Source of the DNA: CAXXOK01 sp964640955 | GTDB lineage: Bacteria > Bacillota > Clostridia > Christensenellales > Aristaeellaceae | Direction: 5' to 3' | Length of the DNA: 64,000 nucleotides | Assembly: GCA_964640955.1 (NCBI GenBank) | Contig: CAZXJI010000004.1 | Location: forward strand, 1-64,000 | Shown here: one piece after another, positions 53,530 through 61,461 of the stretch | How the letters are laid out: each line of letters starts with the position of its first letter | How positions within the stretch are numbered: position 1 is the first letter of the stretch | Notes under the pieces: model-generated | Databases searched by the model: none | The model's input: only the letters and a program-made list of their open reading frames with translations | What the model was told of the DNA's origin: nothing | Program-made: the position numbers and the translations under genes

Positions 53530-53576
53530 GAAGAATGCGGAGCATGCTCCGCATTCTTCGGCGCCTGCGTTTTTTA
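53530..53576. terminator. Terminator of the ATP-grasp operon, shared with the peroxiredoxin gene
   Basis: A perfect 30-bp palindrome (53530-53559, 15-bp arms starting GAAGAATGCGGAGC) 4 bp after the stop, followed by GGCGCCTGCG and TTTTTT. It lies between convergent genes. Confidence 0.8.
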
Positions 53577-54038
53577 CGCCTTGCCGTCCAGATACTGCAG
53601 AATCTCGGACGCGTTGAGGTCCGGCTTCGCCTTTTCGTACACCTTCTCGATCACGCCGTTTTCGTCGATCAGGTAGGTGGAGCGCACCACGCCGTAGCTT
53701 TCCCTGCCGTAGAGCTTCTTGAGCTGCCATGCCTCGTAGGCCCTGAGCACCGTAAGCTCCGTATCGGACAGAAGCGTGAAGGGCAGGGCGTATTTTTCGC
53801 GGAAATGGAGATGCGAGGGCTGCCCGTCCCTGCTTAAGCCGATCACCTCCACCCCACGGTCGGTCAGTGCGTCGAACGCGGCCTTGAAGGACAACGCCTC
53901 CCGCGTGCATCCCGGCGTATTGTCCCGGGGATAAAAATACAGGACGACCTTGCGACCCCTGTAGTCGGACAGGCTTCTTTTCCTTCCGTCCTGATCGGGC
54001 AAAGTGAACTCCGGCGCTTTTTGACCGGCAGACAACAT
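53574..54038 (-). CDS. Peroxiredoxin, PrxQ/Bcp family, single-cysteine form
   Basis: 154 aa from ATG at 54038 (AAGGGG upstream). LPDQDGRKRSLSDYRGRK and YFYPRDNTPGCTREALSF (about 35-52) place it in Bcp/PrxQ. The peroxidatic Cys is 44; the usual resolving Cys five residues later is Leu49. No other Cys is present, so it must recycle through an external thiol. Reduces hydroperoxides in the cytoplasm. Divergent from the Nramp gene. The frame is open far upstream, but only this part is conserved. Confidence 0.92.
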   Translation of the reverse strand: MLSAGQKAPEFTLPDQDGRKRSLSDYRGRKVVLYFYPRDNTPGCTREALSFKAAFDALTDRGVEVIGLSRDGQPSHLHFREKYALPFTLLSDTELTVLRAYEAWQLKKLYGRESYGVVRSTYLIDENGVIEKVYEKAKPDLNASEILQYLDGKA

Positions 54039-54102
54039 ACAAAACCCCTTCTTTCCATCTTCGTAGCGCGGCGCCAAAACCGGGCGTGCGGCCGAAAGCC
54101 GT

Positions 54103-54130
54103 TTCACGCGCGCTTTGGGTGTGCTATAAT
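54103..54130 (+). promoter_or_regulatory. Probable promoter of the Nramp gene
   Basis: TTCACG (54103-54108), 16-bp spacer, TATAAT (54125-54130), about 52 bp before the ATG. No yybP-ykoY-type manganese riboswitch fits in this short leader. Confidence 0.5.
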
Positions 54131-54182
54131 AATATACCGCAGTTGCGGTCACCCTAAACCGCAGGAAAGACGGGATGGACGG

Positions 54183-55451
54183 ATGAAGTTTTGCGAAAAA
54201 GTACTGACGAAACTCTTCGACGGAAAACGACCCCACGTTAAAAAGGGAGCCGGCTTCCTCAAATACGTGGGGCCGGGGCTGCTGGTGACGGTCGGATTCA
54301 TCGACCCGGGCAACTGGGCCAGCAATATCGCGGCGGGTTCCCAATACGGCTATTCGCTTTTGTGGATGGTCACGCTTTCCACCATCATGCTGATCGTACT
54401 GCAGCATAACGCGGCGCATCTGGGCATCGTGACGGGCAAATGCCTGTCCGAGGCCGCCACGGCGTACATGCGGCCCTGGGTGAAAAACGTGGTGCTGATC
54501 ACCGCCGTCGGCGCCGCCATATCCACGGCGCTGGCGGAGATTCTCGGCGCGGCCATCGCGCTGAACATGCTCTCCGGTCTGCCGATCAAGCTCGGCTCCC
54601 TGCTGACGCTTGCCGTCGTGCTGGTCTTGCAGTTTACCAACTCGTATAAGAAGATCGAGAAGATCATCATCGGTTTCGTGTCGCTGATCGGGCTTTCGTT
54701 CCTCTTCGAGATCGCCATCGTCCACACCGATTGGGGCGCGGCCGCTTCCGGCTGGGTCACCCCGGCGTTTCCGAAGGGTGCCATGCTGGTTATCATGAGC
54801 GTGCTGGGCGCCGTGGTGATGCCCCACAACCTGTTTTTGCATTCCGAGATCATCCAGAGCCGCCAATGGAATCTGGAAGACGACGCGGTGATCAAAAAGC
54901 AGCTCAAATACGAATTCGGCGACACGCTTTTGTCCATGATCATCGGCTGGGCCATCAACAGCGCCATGATCCTGATGGCCGCGGCCACTTTTTTCACCAC
55001 CCATACGGTCGTGACCGATCTGGCGCAGGCGGAAGCGATGCTCAAGCCCCTGCTGGGCGACGCCGCGAGCATTGTGTTCGCGATCGCGCTGCTGTTCGCG
55101 GGGCTTTCCTCCAGCATCACGGCGGGCATGGCGGGCGGCAGCATTTTCGCCGGCATCTTCGCCGAGCCCTACAATATCGCGGACAGCCATTCCCGTGCCG
55201 GCGTGCTGGTCACCATGGTGCCCGCGGCGCTGATCATCTTCTTCATCTCCTCGCCCTTCGACGGGCTGATCATCTCCCAGATGCTGCTGAGCGTGCAGCT
55301 CCCCATTACGATTTTCACGCTCATCTATCTGACGTCGTCCAGAAAAGTCATGGGGAAATATGCCAATTCCCGGCTGGACAAGGCGTTCCTGTGGAGCATC
55401 GGGATGATCGTCACCTTCCTCAACGTTGCGCTTTTGCTCAGCTACGTGTAA
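54183..55451 (+). CDS. Nramp-family divalent metal transporter
   Basis: 422 aa, about 11 helices. Metal-site residues are those of true Mn/Fe transporters: DPGNWAS in helix 1 (Asp41, Asn44) and VVMPHNLFLHSE in helix 6 with the Met (about 213). Proton-coupled import of Mn2+ or Fe2+ is expected. ATG at 54183 follows a purine-rich stretch (GGAAAGACGGGATGGACGG). It shares the intergenic region with the peroxiredoxin gene, an understandable pairing for oxidative stress. The Mg-selective NRMT branch has different helix-1 residues, so that option is less likely. Confidence 0.9.
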   Translation: MKFCEKVLTKLFDGKRPHVKKGAGFLKYVGPGLLVTVGFIDPGNWASNIAAGSQYGYSLLWMVTLSTIMLIVLQHNAAHLGIVTGKCLSEAATAYMRPWVKNVVLITAVGAAISTALAEILGAAIALNMLSGLPIKLGSLLTLAVVLVLQFTNSYKKIEKIIIGFVSLIGLSFLFEIAIVHTDWGAAASGWVTPAFPKGAMLVIMSVLGAVVMPHNLFLHSEIIQSRQWNLEDDAVIKKQLKYEFGDTLLSMIIGWAINSAMILMAAATFFTTHTVVTDLAQAEAMLKPLLGDAASIVFAIALLFAGLSSSITAGMAGGSIFAGIFAEPYNIADSHSRAGVLVTMVPAALIIFFISSPFDGLIISQMLLSVQLPITIFTLIYLTSSRKVMGKYANSRLDKAFLWSIGMIVTFLNVALLLSYV

Positions 55452-55526
55452 AATAACGGCAGGGGCGGGGCGGCAAACGCCGCGCGGCTCCGCACCGCGA
55501 CAAGCGGAGGAAAAGAGGTTGTTTTT

Positions 55527-56414
55527 GTGAATCAGCAGCAATTGCAAAGAATGCGCGAAGGCAAGGGATTCATCGCCGCCATGGACCAAAGCGGCGGAAG
55601 TACCCCCAAGGCGCTCGCGCATTACGGCATCGGGCCCGAAGCGTACCATAACGAGACCGAGATGTTCGACCTCGTACACGCCATGCGTACGCGCGTCATG
55701 GTAAGCCCCGCCTTTACGGCCGAGCACATCCTGGGCGCGATTCTGTTCCGGCAGACGATGGAACGCGACGTGGAAGGCCTGAAAACGGCGGATTATCTTT
55801 GGGAGCGCAAGGGAATCGTGCCTTTTTTGAAGATCGATCTGGGGCTGGCCCCGCTTTCCGGCGGCGTGCAGCTGATGAAGCCGATCACCGGGCTTGCGGA
55901 GCTGCTTTCGCTGGCGAAGGAACGCCACATCTTCGGCACCAAAATGCGTTCCGTCATCAAGCAGGCCGACGCGGACGGCATCCGGCGCATCGCCGGGCAG
56001 CAGTTCGACTATGCGGATCAGATCGCCGCGGCGGGCCTCGTGCCGATCGTCGAACCGGAGGTGGACGTATTCAGCGCCGACAAGGCGCGGTCCGAAGCGC
56101 TTCTGAAGGCGGAGATTCAAAAACAGCTCGCGGCGCGCCCGACGGACTGGCTTTGCATGCTTAAGCTTTCCATACCGACCGTGGACGACTTTTATGCGGA
56201 TCTCGCCGGGGACCCGCGCGTGGTGCGCGTGGTAGCGCTCTCCGGCGGATACGGCCGGGCGGAAGCGGACGAGAAGCTTGCGCGCAACCACGGTTTGATC
56301 GCCAGCTTCTCCCGCGCGCTGATGGAGGGGCTGAGCGCGAGCCAGACCGACGCGGAGTTCAACGCGACCATCGCCGAATCCATCCGGGAAATTTACGCGG
56401 CGTCCGTCACCTGA
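55527..56414 (+). CDS. fda: Fructose-bisphosphate aldolase, class I (FdaB type)
   Basis: 295 aa from GTG at 55527 (GGAGGAAAAGAGG upstream). It starts NQQQLQRMREGKGFIAAMDQ then SGGSTPKAL, as in the staphylococcal class I enzyme. The Schiff-base Lys is in LCMLKLSIPT (about 214), with further conserved IDLGL and VEPEV. Glycolysis/gluconeogenesis: cleaves fructose 1,6-bisphosphate. Metal independent. Monocistronic, with a terminator after it. Confidence 0.93.
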   Translation: MNQQQLQRMREGKGFIAAMDQSGGSTPKALAHYGIGPEAYHNETEMFDLVHAMRTRVMVSPAFTAEHILGAILFRQTMERDVEGLKTADYLWERKGIVPFLKIDLGLAPLSGGVQLMKPITGLAELLSLAKERHIFGTKMRSVIKQADADGIRRIAGQQFDYADQIAAAGLVPIVEPEVDVFSADKARSEALLKAEIQKQLAARPTDWLCMLKLSIPTVDDFYADLAGDPRVVRVVALSGGYGRAEADEKLARNHGLIASFSRALMEGLSASQTDAEFNATIAESIREIYAASVT

Positions 56415-56438
56415 CCCGGGTTTGCTCAAACCTAAATG

Positions 56439-56484
56439 CGCTCCCCCGCCGACGGCCGTTCTTCGGCCCGCCCGCGGGGGAGCG
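56439..56484. terminator. Terminator between convergent fda and nagB
   Basis: An 11-bp stem (CGCTCCCCCGC with GCGGGGGAGCG) whose loop holds a second short hairpin (GGCCG/CGGCC). T-runs are poor on both sides (TATTTC on the plus). Confidence 0.55.
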
Positions 56485-56511
56485 TATTTCGTCTGCTATT
56501 CGATACGGCCG

Positions 56512-57237
56512 TCACAGTTGCGACGCGGCCGCGTCGTCCAGCAGGAAGATCACGTTGGGATGCGTGCGCAGGATACTCGCCTGCGTTTCGGGGTCGATGT
56601 CCTCCAGAATGGACTTGCGCACGGCCTCGGCCTTGTCCGGCCCGGTGGCGATGAGCAGTACGGCCTTGGCGTTCATAATGCTGCCGACGCCCAGGCTGAC
56701 GGCCTCGCGGGGCACATCCTCCTCACGGTCGAAAAAGCGGCGGTTGGCCTCGATGGTGCTCTGGGTGAGCTTCACCATGTGACAGCCGTATACGAACTGG
56801 TCGGACGGCTCGTTAAAGCCGATGTGCCCGTTGCGGCCGATGCCCAGAAGCTGCAGGTCGATGCCGCCGGCGCTGACGATCGCCTGATCGTAGCGCGCGC
56901 ACTCGGCGGGCATATCCGCGGCGTTGCCGTCGGGGATGTTGGTATGCCCGGGAGCGAAATTGACGTGGTCGAACAACTCCTGTTTCATGAAATAATGATA
57001 GCTGCACGGGTTTTCCACGGGCAGGCGGCAATACTCGTCCAGGTTGAAGGCGGTCGCCCGCGAAAAGTCCAGCACGCCCCCCCCGTAGAGGCGGATCAGC
57101 TGCCGGTAGGTCGGGATCGGGGAAGAACCCGTCGCCAAGCCGAGCACGGACGTAGGCTTTTGAAGCAGTTGGGCGCCGATCAGGATCGCCGCAGCGTGCC
57201 CCACCTGCTGCGCGTTGCGGTACCGATGAATTTGCAT
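56512..57237 (-). CDS. nagB: Glucosamine-6-phosphate deaminase
   Basis: 241 aa, the short Bacillus-type NagB. LGLATGSSPIPTY (about 32-44) is the phosphate loop. The catalytic Asp is in FNLDEYC (about 66), and GIGRNGHIGFNEP (about 130-142) holds the His and Glu of the ring-opening step. Converts glucosamine 6-phosphate to fructose 6-phosphate plus ammonia, feeding amino sugars to glycolysis. No nagA or NagR is adjacent. Its promoter has a set of repeats upstream. The nearby ABC transporter and NahK-like gene fit an amino-sugar theme. Confidence 0.94.
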   Translation of the reverse strand: MQIHRYRNAQQVGHAAAILIGAQLLQKPTSVLGLATGSSPIPTYRQLIRLYGGGVLDFSRATAFNLDEYCRLPVENPCSYHYFMKQELFDHVNFAPGHTNIPDGNAADMPAECARYDQAIVSAGGIDLQLLGIGRNGHIGFNEPSDQFVYGCHMVKLTQSTIEANRRFFDREEDVPREAVSLGVGSIMNAKAVLLIATGPDKAEAVRKSILEDIDPETQASILRTHPNVIFLLDDAAASQL

Positions 57238-57296
57238 CCGATCATCTCCATACGCATGGCGAAGGAGCGCCGGTCGGCCCCATCGCCTCGCTTACG

Positions 57297-57325
57297 AGTA
57301 TAGCAGGCAAGGCGGTAGACGTCAA
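57297..57325 (-). promoter_or_regulatory. Sigma-A promoter of nagB
   Basis: On the minus strand TTGACG (57325-57320), 17-bp spacer, TATACT (57302-57297), 60 bp before the gene. Confidence 0.75.
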
Positions 57326-57326
57326 G

Positions 57327-57378
57327 ACGTATTATGGCTGTTTGGAATGATAAATCGATATTTTGATAATACGTATTA
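57327..57378 (-). repeat. ACGTATTA repeats upstream of the nagB promoter
   Basis: ACGTATTAT (57327-57335) and its inverse ATAATACGT (57366-57374), the latter inside the 12-bp palindrome TAATACGTATTA (57367-57378). The near copy abuts the -35 box, so this looks like a regulator-binding region. Confidence 0.55.
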
Positions 57379-57408
57379 AGATAACTTCATTCCTGGCTTT
57401 GGCTCTCC

Positions 57409-59016
57409 TCAGCCTTTCACGCCGCCGGAGGTCAGCCCCGCCACCAGGTGCTTCTCGATGAACATGAACAGGATGACGACCGGGATGGTAGCCAGCAGCG
57501 CCGAAGCGAACAGGTACTGCCACTCGATCATGTTGAAGGAGCTGAACTGCGTAATGCCCACGGTAATCGGCTTCTTGGTCGGGGTGGAAATGAGCACCGT
57601 GGAAATGGTGTATTCGTTCCACGCGTTAATGAACACGAAGATCAGCGTGGTCACGATGCCAGGGGCCGCCATGGGCAAAAGCACGTGCGTAAGCGACCCC
57701 GCGGTGCTGCAGCCGTCGATGCGCGCGGCCTGCTCCATTTCCGGTGAAATGGAGACGAACGTACCGCGCAGCAGCCAGATGGCAAACGCCTGATTGAACG
57801 CCGCGTTGATGAGCATCAGGCCCATGATGGTGTCGTTCAGCCCAAGGAAGTTCATCAATTGCGAAATGCCTACCAGCAGCACGATGGGCGCGAACATCTG
57901 GCTCATGATCACGAAGCCCAGAAACGCCTTTTTGCCCGGAAAGCTCATGCGCGCCATGGCGTACGCCGCGGGAATGCCGCAGGCCAGCGCGATGATCGTC
58001 GCGCCGCCGGAAAGCATGAGCGAGTTGAGCAGGAAGCGCGGAACGCCGCGGTTGACGATATCGGTGATGTTCGACCACACCCAGTGCGTGGGGAACAGAT
58101 GGGTAAAGTACATGTCCGTCGTCTCGGCGTTGTCGCGGAAGGCGGTGATCAGCATGACGTAGTACGGATAAAGGATCATCAGGCACAGCGCGATCACGAA
58201 CAGGTACAGGCAGCCCCGCGCCAGCGTATGCGAAAGCGATTCCTTCGAAAGCAGAATCAGCTGGATCAGCAAAAGGAAAATCGCCGGCAGCAGCAGCCAC
58301 AGCGCGTTCGTCGCCCCGTAGGTAAGCCCCGCAACCAGCGTGCCGGCCGTATCGCCGGCCTGCCCGCCGTAGAGAAACGCGTCCGCCGCCGACAAAAGCG
58401 CCGTCAGCTGCGGGGTAACGTCGCCCGAAAGCTTGGCGATCATCTGCCGTTCGAACATGCTGACGGTGAAAAAGTGAAACACCGGCACCAGAAAGAGCGC
58501 GGCCAGCGTAAACGCGCAGGCGGCGTTTCGAAGGAGCCGGCCGCTTTTCGGGAGCCTCGCGGGGTTCAGCGCAAGCGTTCCCGGAAGGCTTAAAAGCACC
58601 ATCATAACCGCTGCGAGCAGGGCCAGCGCCGCGGTCAGCAACAGCCTGCCGGAGGGCAGACCCGACGCCATGAAGGCCCACGCGTTTTTCGACACGGAGG
58701 CGTTGACGCGGAAGGTAACGAGCGACGTGGTTTCGCCTTTGGAGTTCACGCGCTGCGTAACCTCCTCGATTACCGTAATCTCGCCCGGCACCTTCTGCGC
58801 CCGGTACTCGTCGGCCGCGGCGTCCGCCTCGGCGCGGGCCTGCGTATATTTTTCATCCCCGACGAAGGTGTTGGAGGATTTCTTCGTATACAGGCTGGTG
58901 TCGAAACGGTATATCGGCAATGAAAACAGCACGGCGACCGCCGCCAGCGCCACCGCCGCGACGATCAGCGCGCGCAGGTTGAATTGCTTCCGGGCTTCGT
59001 TCGTCAGTCTCTTCAT
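57409..59016 (-). CDS. Sugar ABC transporter permease (MalG type) with long N-terminal extension
   Basis: 535 aa from ATG at 59016 (GGAAGGAAGAGC upstream), nearly twice the usual 280. The ordinary MalG part starts near residue 265 (CLYLFVIALCLMILYPYYVM) and has the EAA loop EQAARIDGCSTAGSLTHVLL (about 430-449) and the end GLTSGGVKG. The first 265 residues hold one helix, an extracytoplasmic domain of about 85 residues with Val/Thr-rich strands (VSKNAWAFM), and three more helices. That part resembles no permease I know. It works with the MalF-type partner whose stop lies 2 bp upstream. Confidence 0.85.
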   Translation of the reverse strand: MKRLTNEARKQFNLRALIVAAVALAAVAVLFSLPIYRFDTSLYTKKSSNTFVGDEKYTQARAEADAAADEYRAQKVPGEITVIEEVTQRVNSKGETTSLVTFRVNASVSKNAWAFMASGLPSGRLLLTAALALLAAVMMVLLSLPGTLALNPARLPKSGRLLRNAACAFTLAALFLVPVFHFFTVSMFERQMIAKLSGDVTPQLTALLSAADAFLYGGQAGDTAGTLVAGLTYGATNALWLLLPAIFLLLIQLILLSKESLSHTLARGCLYLFVIALCLMILYPYYVMLITAFRDNAETTDMYFTHLFPTHWVWSNITDIVNRGVPRFLLNSLMLSGGATIIALACGIPAAYAMARMSFPGKKAFLGFVIMSQMFAPIVLLVGISQLMNFLGLNDTIMGLMLINAAFNQAFAIWLLRGTFVSISPEMEQAARIDGCSTAGSLTHVLLPMAAPGIVTTLIFVFINAWNEYTISTVLISTPTKKPITVGITQFSSFNMIEWQYLFASALLATIPVVILFMFIEKHLVAGLTSGGVKG

Positions 59017-59018
59017 CG

Positions 59019-59903
59019 TCACAGCTCTTCCTTCCGCATGGAAATCATCATATACAGGCCGGCGACGACGCACAGGATCACGAACCCGATCACGGAAAGG
59101 GCGGTCGCGGGACCCTTTTGCTGATCGTAGAACGCGAGCATATACAGGTAGGTGACCATCGTGTCCGTTTTATTGGCGGGCGCGCCCTTGGTGATGGTGT
59201 AAATGATGGGGAAAGAGTTGAACACGTAGATGATGTTCAGCACCGTGGAAACCGTCAGCGACGGCCGCACCAGCGGCAGCGTGACCCGGGTCAGCTTTTT
59301 CCAGTACCCCGCGCCGTCCACCGTGGCGGCCTCGTAATACGCGCTGTCGATGGACTGCAGCCCCGCCAGCACGCAGAAGGCTACGAAGGGAATGGTGACG
59401 AAGATGCCCACGCCGCACTCCCACATGAACTCGATCTGGTAGGACACGCGCCAGTTGACGGCGTCCTTGAGGATGCCAAGGTTGAGCAGAACGTTGTTCA
59501 GGTTGCCGTATTCGAAATTGATGATGTAGTTCCAGATCGACGCCTGAATCACCAGCGAGGTCGCCCACGGAAACACCACGATGGAGCGGGCGAGCTTGCG
59601 GCCGTGGAAGCGGCTGTTCATGACCATGGCGACGATAAAGCCCAGCAGCGTCGATATGCCGACCACCGACACCACCCAGATCAGGGTGTTGAGCATCACG
59701 GTGCCGAACACCTTGTCCGTCACCGCGGCCCGGAAATTGCCAAGGCCGATAAAGTCTCCCACGATGCCGGCCTTGGAAATCTCGCTGAAGGAAAGCTTGA
59801 ATACGATGAAAATCGGGAACACGACGAAAATCGTCATCAATAGTATGCTGGGAAGCAGCCAAAGATAAGGCTCCCATTTGCGGCGTTCAAACATCGTATT
59901 CAA
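59019..59903 (-). CDS. Sugar ABC transporter permease (MalF type)
   Basis: 294 aa from TTG at 59903, which has GAGGAGGG 7 bp upstream; the ATG at 59894 would be 16 bp away. Six helices and the EAA loop EAATVDGAGYWKKLTRVTLP (about 202-221). It forms the inner-membrane channel with the MalG-type protein. The two genes are 2 bp apart. Confidence 0.92.
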   Translation of the reverse strand: MNTMFERRKWEPYLWLLPSILLMTIFVVFPIFIVFKLSFSEISKAGIVGDFIGLGNFRAAVTDKVFGTVMLNTLIWVVSVVGISTLLGFIVAMVMNSRFHGRKLARSIVVFPWATSLVIQASIWNYIINFEYGNLNNVLLNLGILKDAVNWRVSYQIEFMWECGVGIFVTIPFVAFCVLAGLQSIDSAYYEAATVDGAGYWKKLTRVTLPLVRPSLTVSTVLNIIYVFNSFPIIYTITKGAPANKTDTMVTYLYMLAFYDQQKGPATALSVIGFVILCVVAGLYMMISMRKEEL

Positions 59904-59928
59904 ACCGGTTCCCTCCTCGTTGTGAAAG

Positions 59929-59955
59929 GGAGGGCCCGGACTTGCCGAGCCCTCC
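59929..59955 (-). other. Stem-loop after the binding-protein gene
   Basis: GGAGGGC (59929-59935) and GCCCTCC (59949-59955), 7-bp stem with a 13-nt loop, no T-run on the minus strand. Such hairpins often protect the binding-protein part of sugar transporter mRNA. Confidence 0.45.
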
Positions 59956-59970
59956 GCGCGAAGTTTCGGG

Positions 59971-61227
59971 TTACTGGGTTACTTTCGCCTGCAGTTCGTC
60001 CAGAAGGGTCTTCACGTCGCCGCCCAGCAGCGCGTTCTGCTCCACTTCGATCACGCCCTGCTTGACGTCGATCCACTCGCTCTTGGCGGTCGGGTAGAAC
60101 TGGCAGCTGTCCAGCACGTTCAGCCACGCCTCGAAGGACGGATCGGCCGCCACCAGGTAGCTGACCGCGGAGGAAACGGCGGGCAGGAAGCCTTCCATGC
60201 TCACCCAGCCGGTGTACATTTCGGGGCTGTAGAAGAAGGTGAGGAACTTGCCGATCGCCTCGTTGCGCGCGGCCTGATCGGGGTAGGAATCGTCCTTGAA
60301 GGCCATCACGCGGTCCATAACGCCGGTCGCGCCGGACGCAGCGCCTTCGTTATGCGGCAGCGCGGCCGTGCCGAAGTTGACGCTGTAGCCTTTTTCGCTG
60401 AGGTAGGTGGGCAGCTGGTTGGTGGTGATGACCATCGCCATCTTGCCCGCGCCGAACATATCCTGCAGGTCGTAGCGGGTCTGGGTGGCGGGGCTGGGAT
60501 TGGTATAGCCCTTGTTGTAAAGGCCGATGGCGAAGTTGATGGCCTCCACGTTGGCATCGGAGTTGAGCGCCCAGTTGCCGTCGGCGTCCACGAAGCCGCC
60601 GTCGTTGTTCCATACGTAGTAGGAGAAAGCGGCCTGGCCTTCGTCGGTGGTCATATCGATACCCCAGGGGTACACGTCGCCGCCGTAGTAGTCCAGTATC
60701 GCCTGGCAGGCGTCTTCCAGCTCGGCCCAGGTGGTGGGCACCGAGATGCCGACCTCGTCGAAGATATCCTGATTGTAGTACATGGCGCGGGCGCTGGCCA
60801 GATCGGGAACCGCCCACACGGTGTCGTCGATGACGGACTGCTGGATGAAGGACGGGAAGAAGTCGTTGTACAGCTCTTCGGGGCAGTAATCCGTCACGGG
60901 CAGCAGCAGGCCCTCGGTGGCGTAATCGGCGAAGGTGTCGATGTTGAGGATGTCGGGGGCGTTGCCGTTGCTGATGCGGGTGCTGACAACGGTATAGACG
61001 TCGTTCCAGGAGACGACCTCCAGATTGAGCTTGATGCCGGGGTTGGCTTCCTCGAACAGCGTCACGAAGTTGGAGCCGTCGATGCCGGTACCGGTGAACC
61101 AATTGTTGGTATTGTTGCCGTACTGGCAGATGATGACATCCAACGTGATGTCGTCCTCGGCCGCGGCGAAGCCGATGCAGGAAACGGTTAGCAGAACGGT
61201 CAGAAGCAGGGCAACGATCTTTTTCAT
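59971..61227 (-). CDS. Sugar ABC transporter substrate-binding protein
   Basis: 418 aa, family 1 sugar-binding protein. N-terminus MKKIVALLLTVLLTVSCIGF, then AAAEDD. The Cys17 lies in VSCIG, an imperfect lipobox (Ser before Cys, Val at -2), while AAA-ED would suit ordinary signal peptidase; either is possible. FEEANPGIKLNLEVVSWNDV and SARAMYYNQDIFDEVGI are standard. Rich in aromatic residues, as expected for a sugar pocket. First gene of a three-gene operon with MalF/MalG-type permeases, behind a promoter and palindromic operator. The ligand is unknown. No ATPase gene is present. Confidence 0.92.
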   Translation of the reverse strand: MKKIVALLLTVLLTVSCIGFAAAEDDITLDVIICQYGNNTNNWFTGTGIDGSNFVTLFEEANPGIKLNLEVVSWNDVYTVVSTRISNGNAPDILNIDTFADYATEGLLLPVTDYCPEELYNDFFPSFIQQSVIDDTVWAVPDLASARAMYYNQDIFDEVGISVPTTWAELEDACQAILDYYGGDVYPWGIDMTTDEGQAAFSYYVWNNDGGFVDADGNWALNSDANVEAINFAIGLYNKGYTNPSPATQTRYDLQDMFGAGKMAMVITTNQLPTYLSEKGYSVNFGTAALPHNEGAASGATGVMDRVMAFKDDSYPDQAARNEAIGKFLTFFYSPEMYTGWVSMEGFLPAVSSAVSYLVAADPSFEAWLNVLDSCQFYPTAKSEWIDVKQGVIEVEQNALLGGDVKTLLDELQAKVTQ

Positions 61228-61248
61228 GTTTTTCCCCTCCTACTTAAT

Positions 61249-61266
61249 TGAAACGAGAACGTTTCA
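61249..61266 (-). promoter_or_regulatory. Palindromic operator of the second sugar ABC operon
   Basis: TGAAACG and CGTTTCA, perfect 7-bp arms around AGAA. It covers the predicted transcription start (about 61267), suggesting repression. The arms recall LacI-family sites, but those normally have a central CG, which is absent. Confidence 0.65.
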
Positions 61267-61273
61267 TGAGATC

Positions 61274-61302
61274 ATTATACATGATTCATTCGCATTTTAC
61301 AA
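61274..61302 (-). promoter_or_regulatory. Promoter of the second sugar ABC operon
   Basis: On the minus strand TTGTAA (61302-61297), 17-bp spacer, TATAAT (61279-61274). Confidence 0.75.
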
Positions 61303-61461
61303 TCGGTTTTTCAAACTTGTATTATCCCGTAAAATTGTCCCTCAAACGGGCGTTTGGCGCAAAACCCTTTTATTGCTTGCTATTTTTCGAACTTAGTAAG
61401 CAAATATTTCTAAGTGGTCTTAACTTGTATTAGGAAAACCCGATGCGGCGGCCCGACGGGC

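Noticed and set aside
54040..54182. yybP-ykoY manganese riboswitch before the Nramp gene
   Set aside because: The leader after the promoter is only about 50 nt, too short for that aptamer plus expression platform.
53574..56429. A 951-codon open frame on the minus strand
   Set aside because: Only the last 154 codons encode a protein (PrxQ). The rest is antisense to the Nramp and aldolase genes, His/Arg/Gln-rich, and open only because of high GC.
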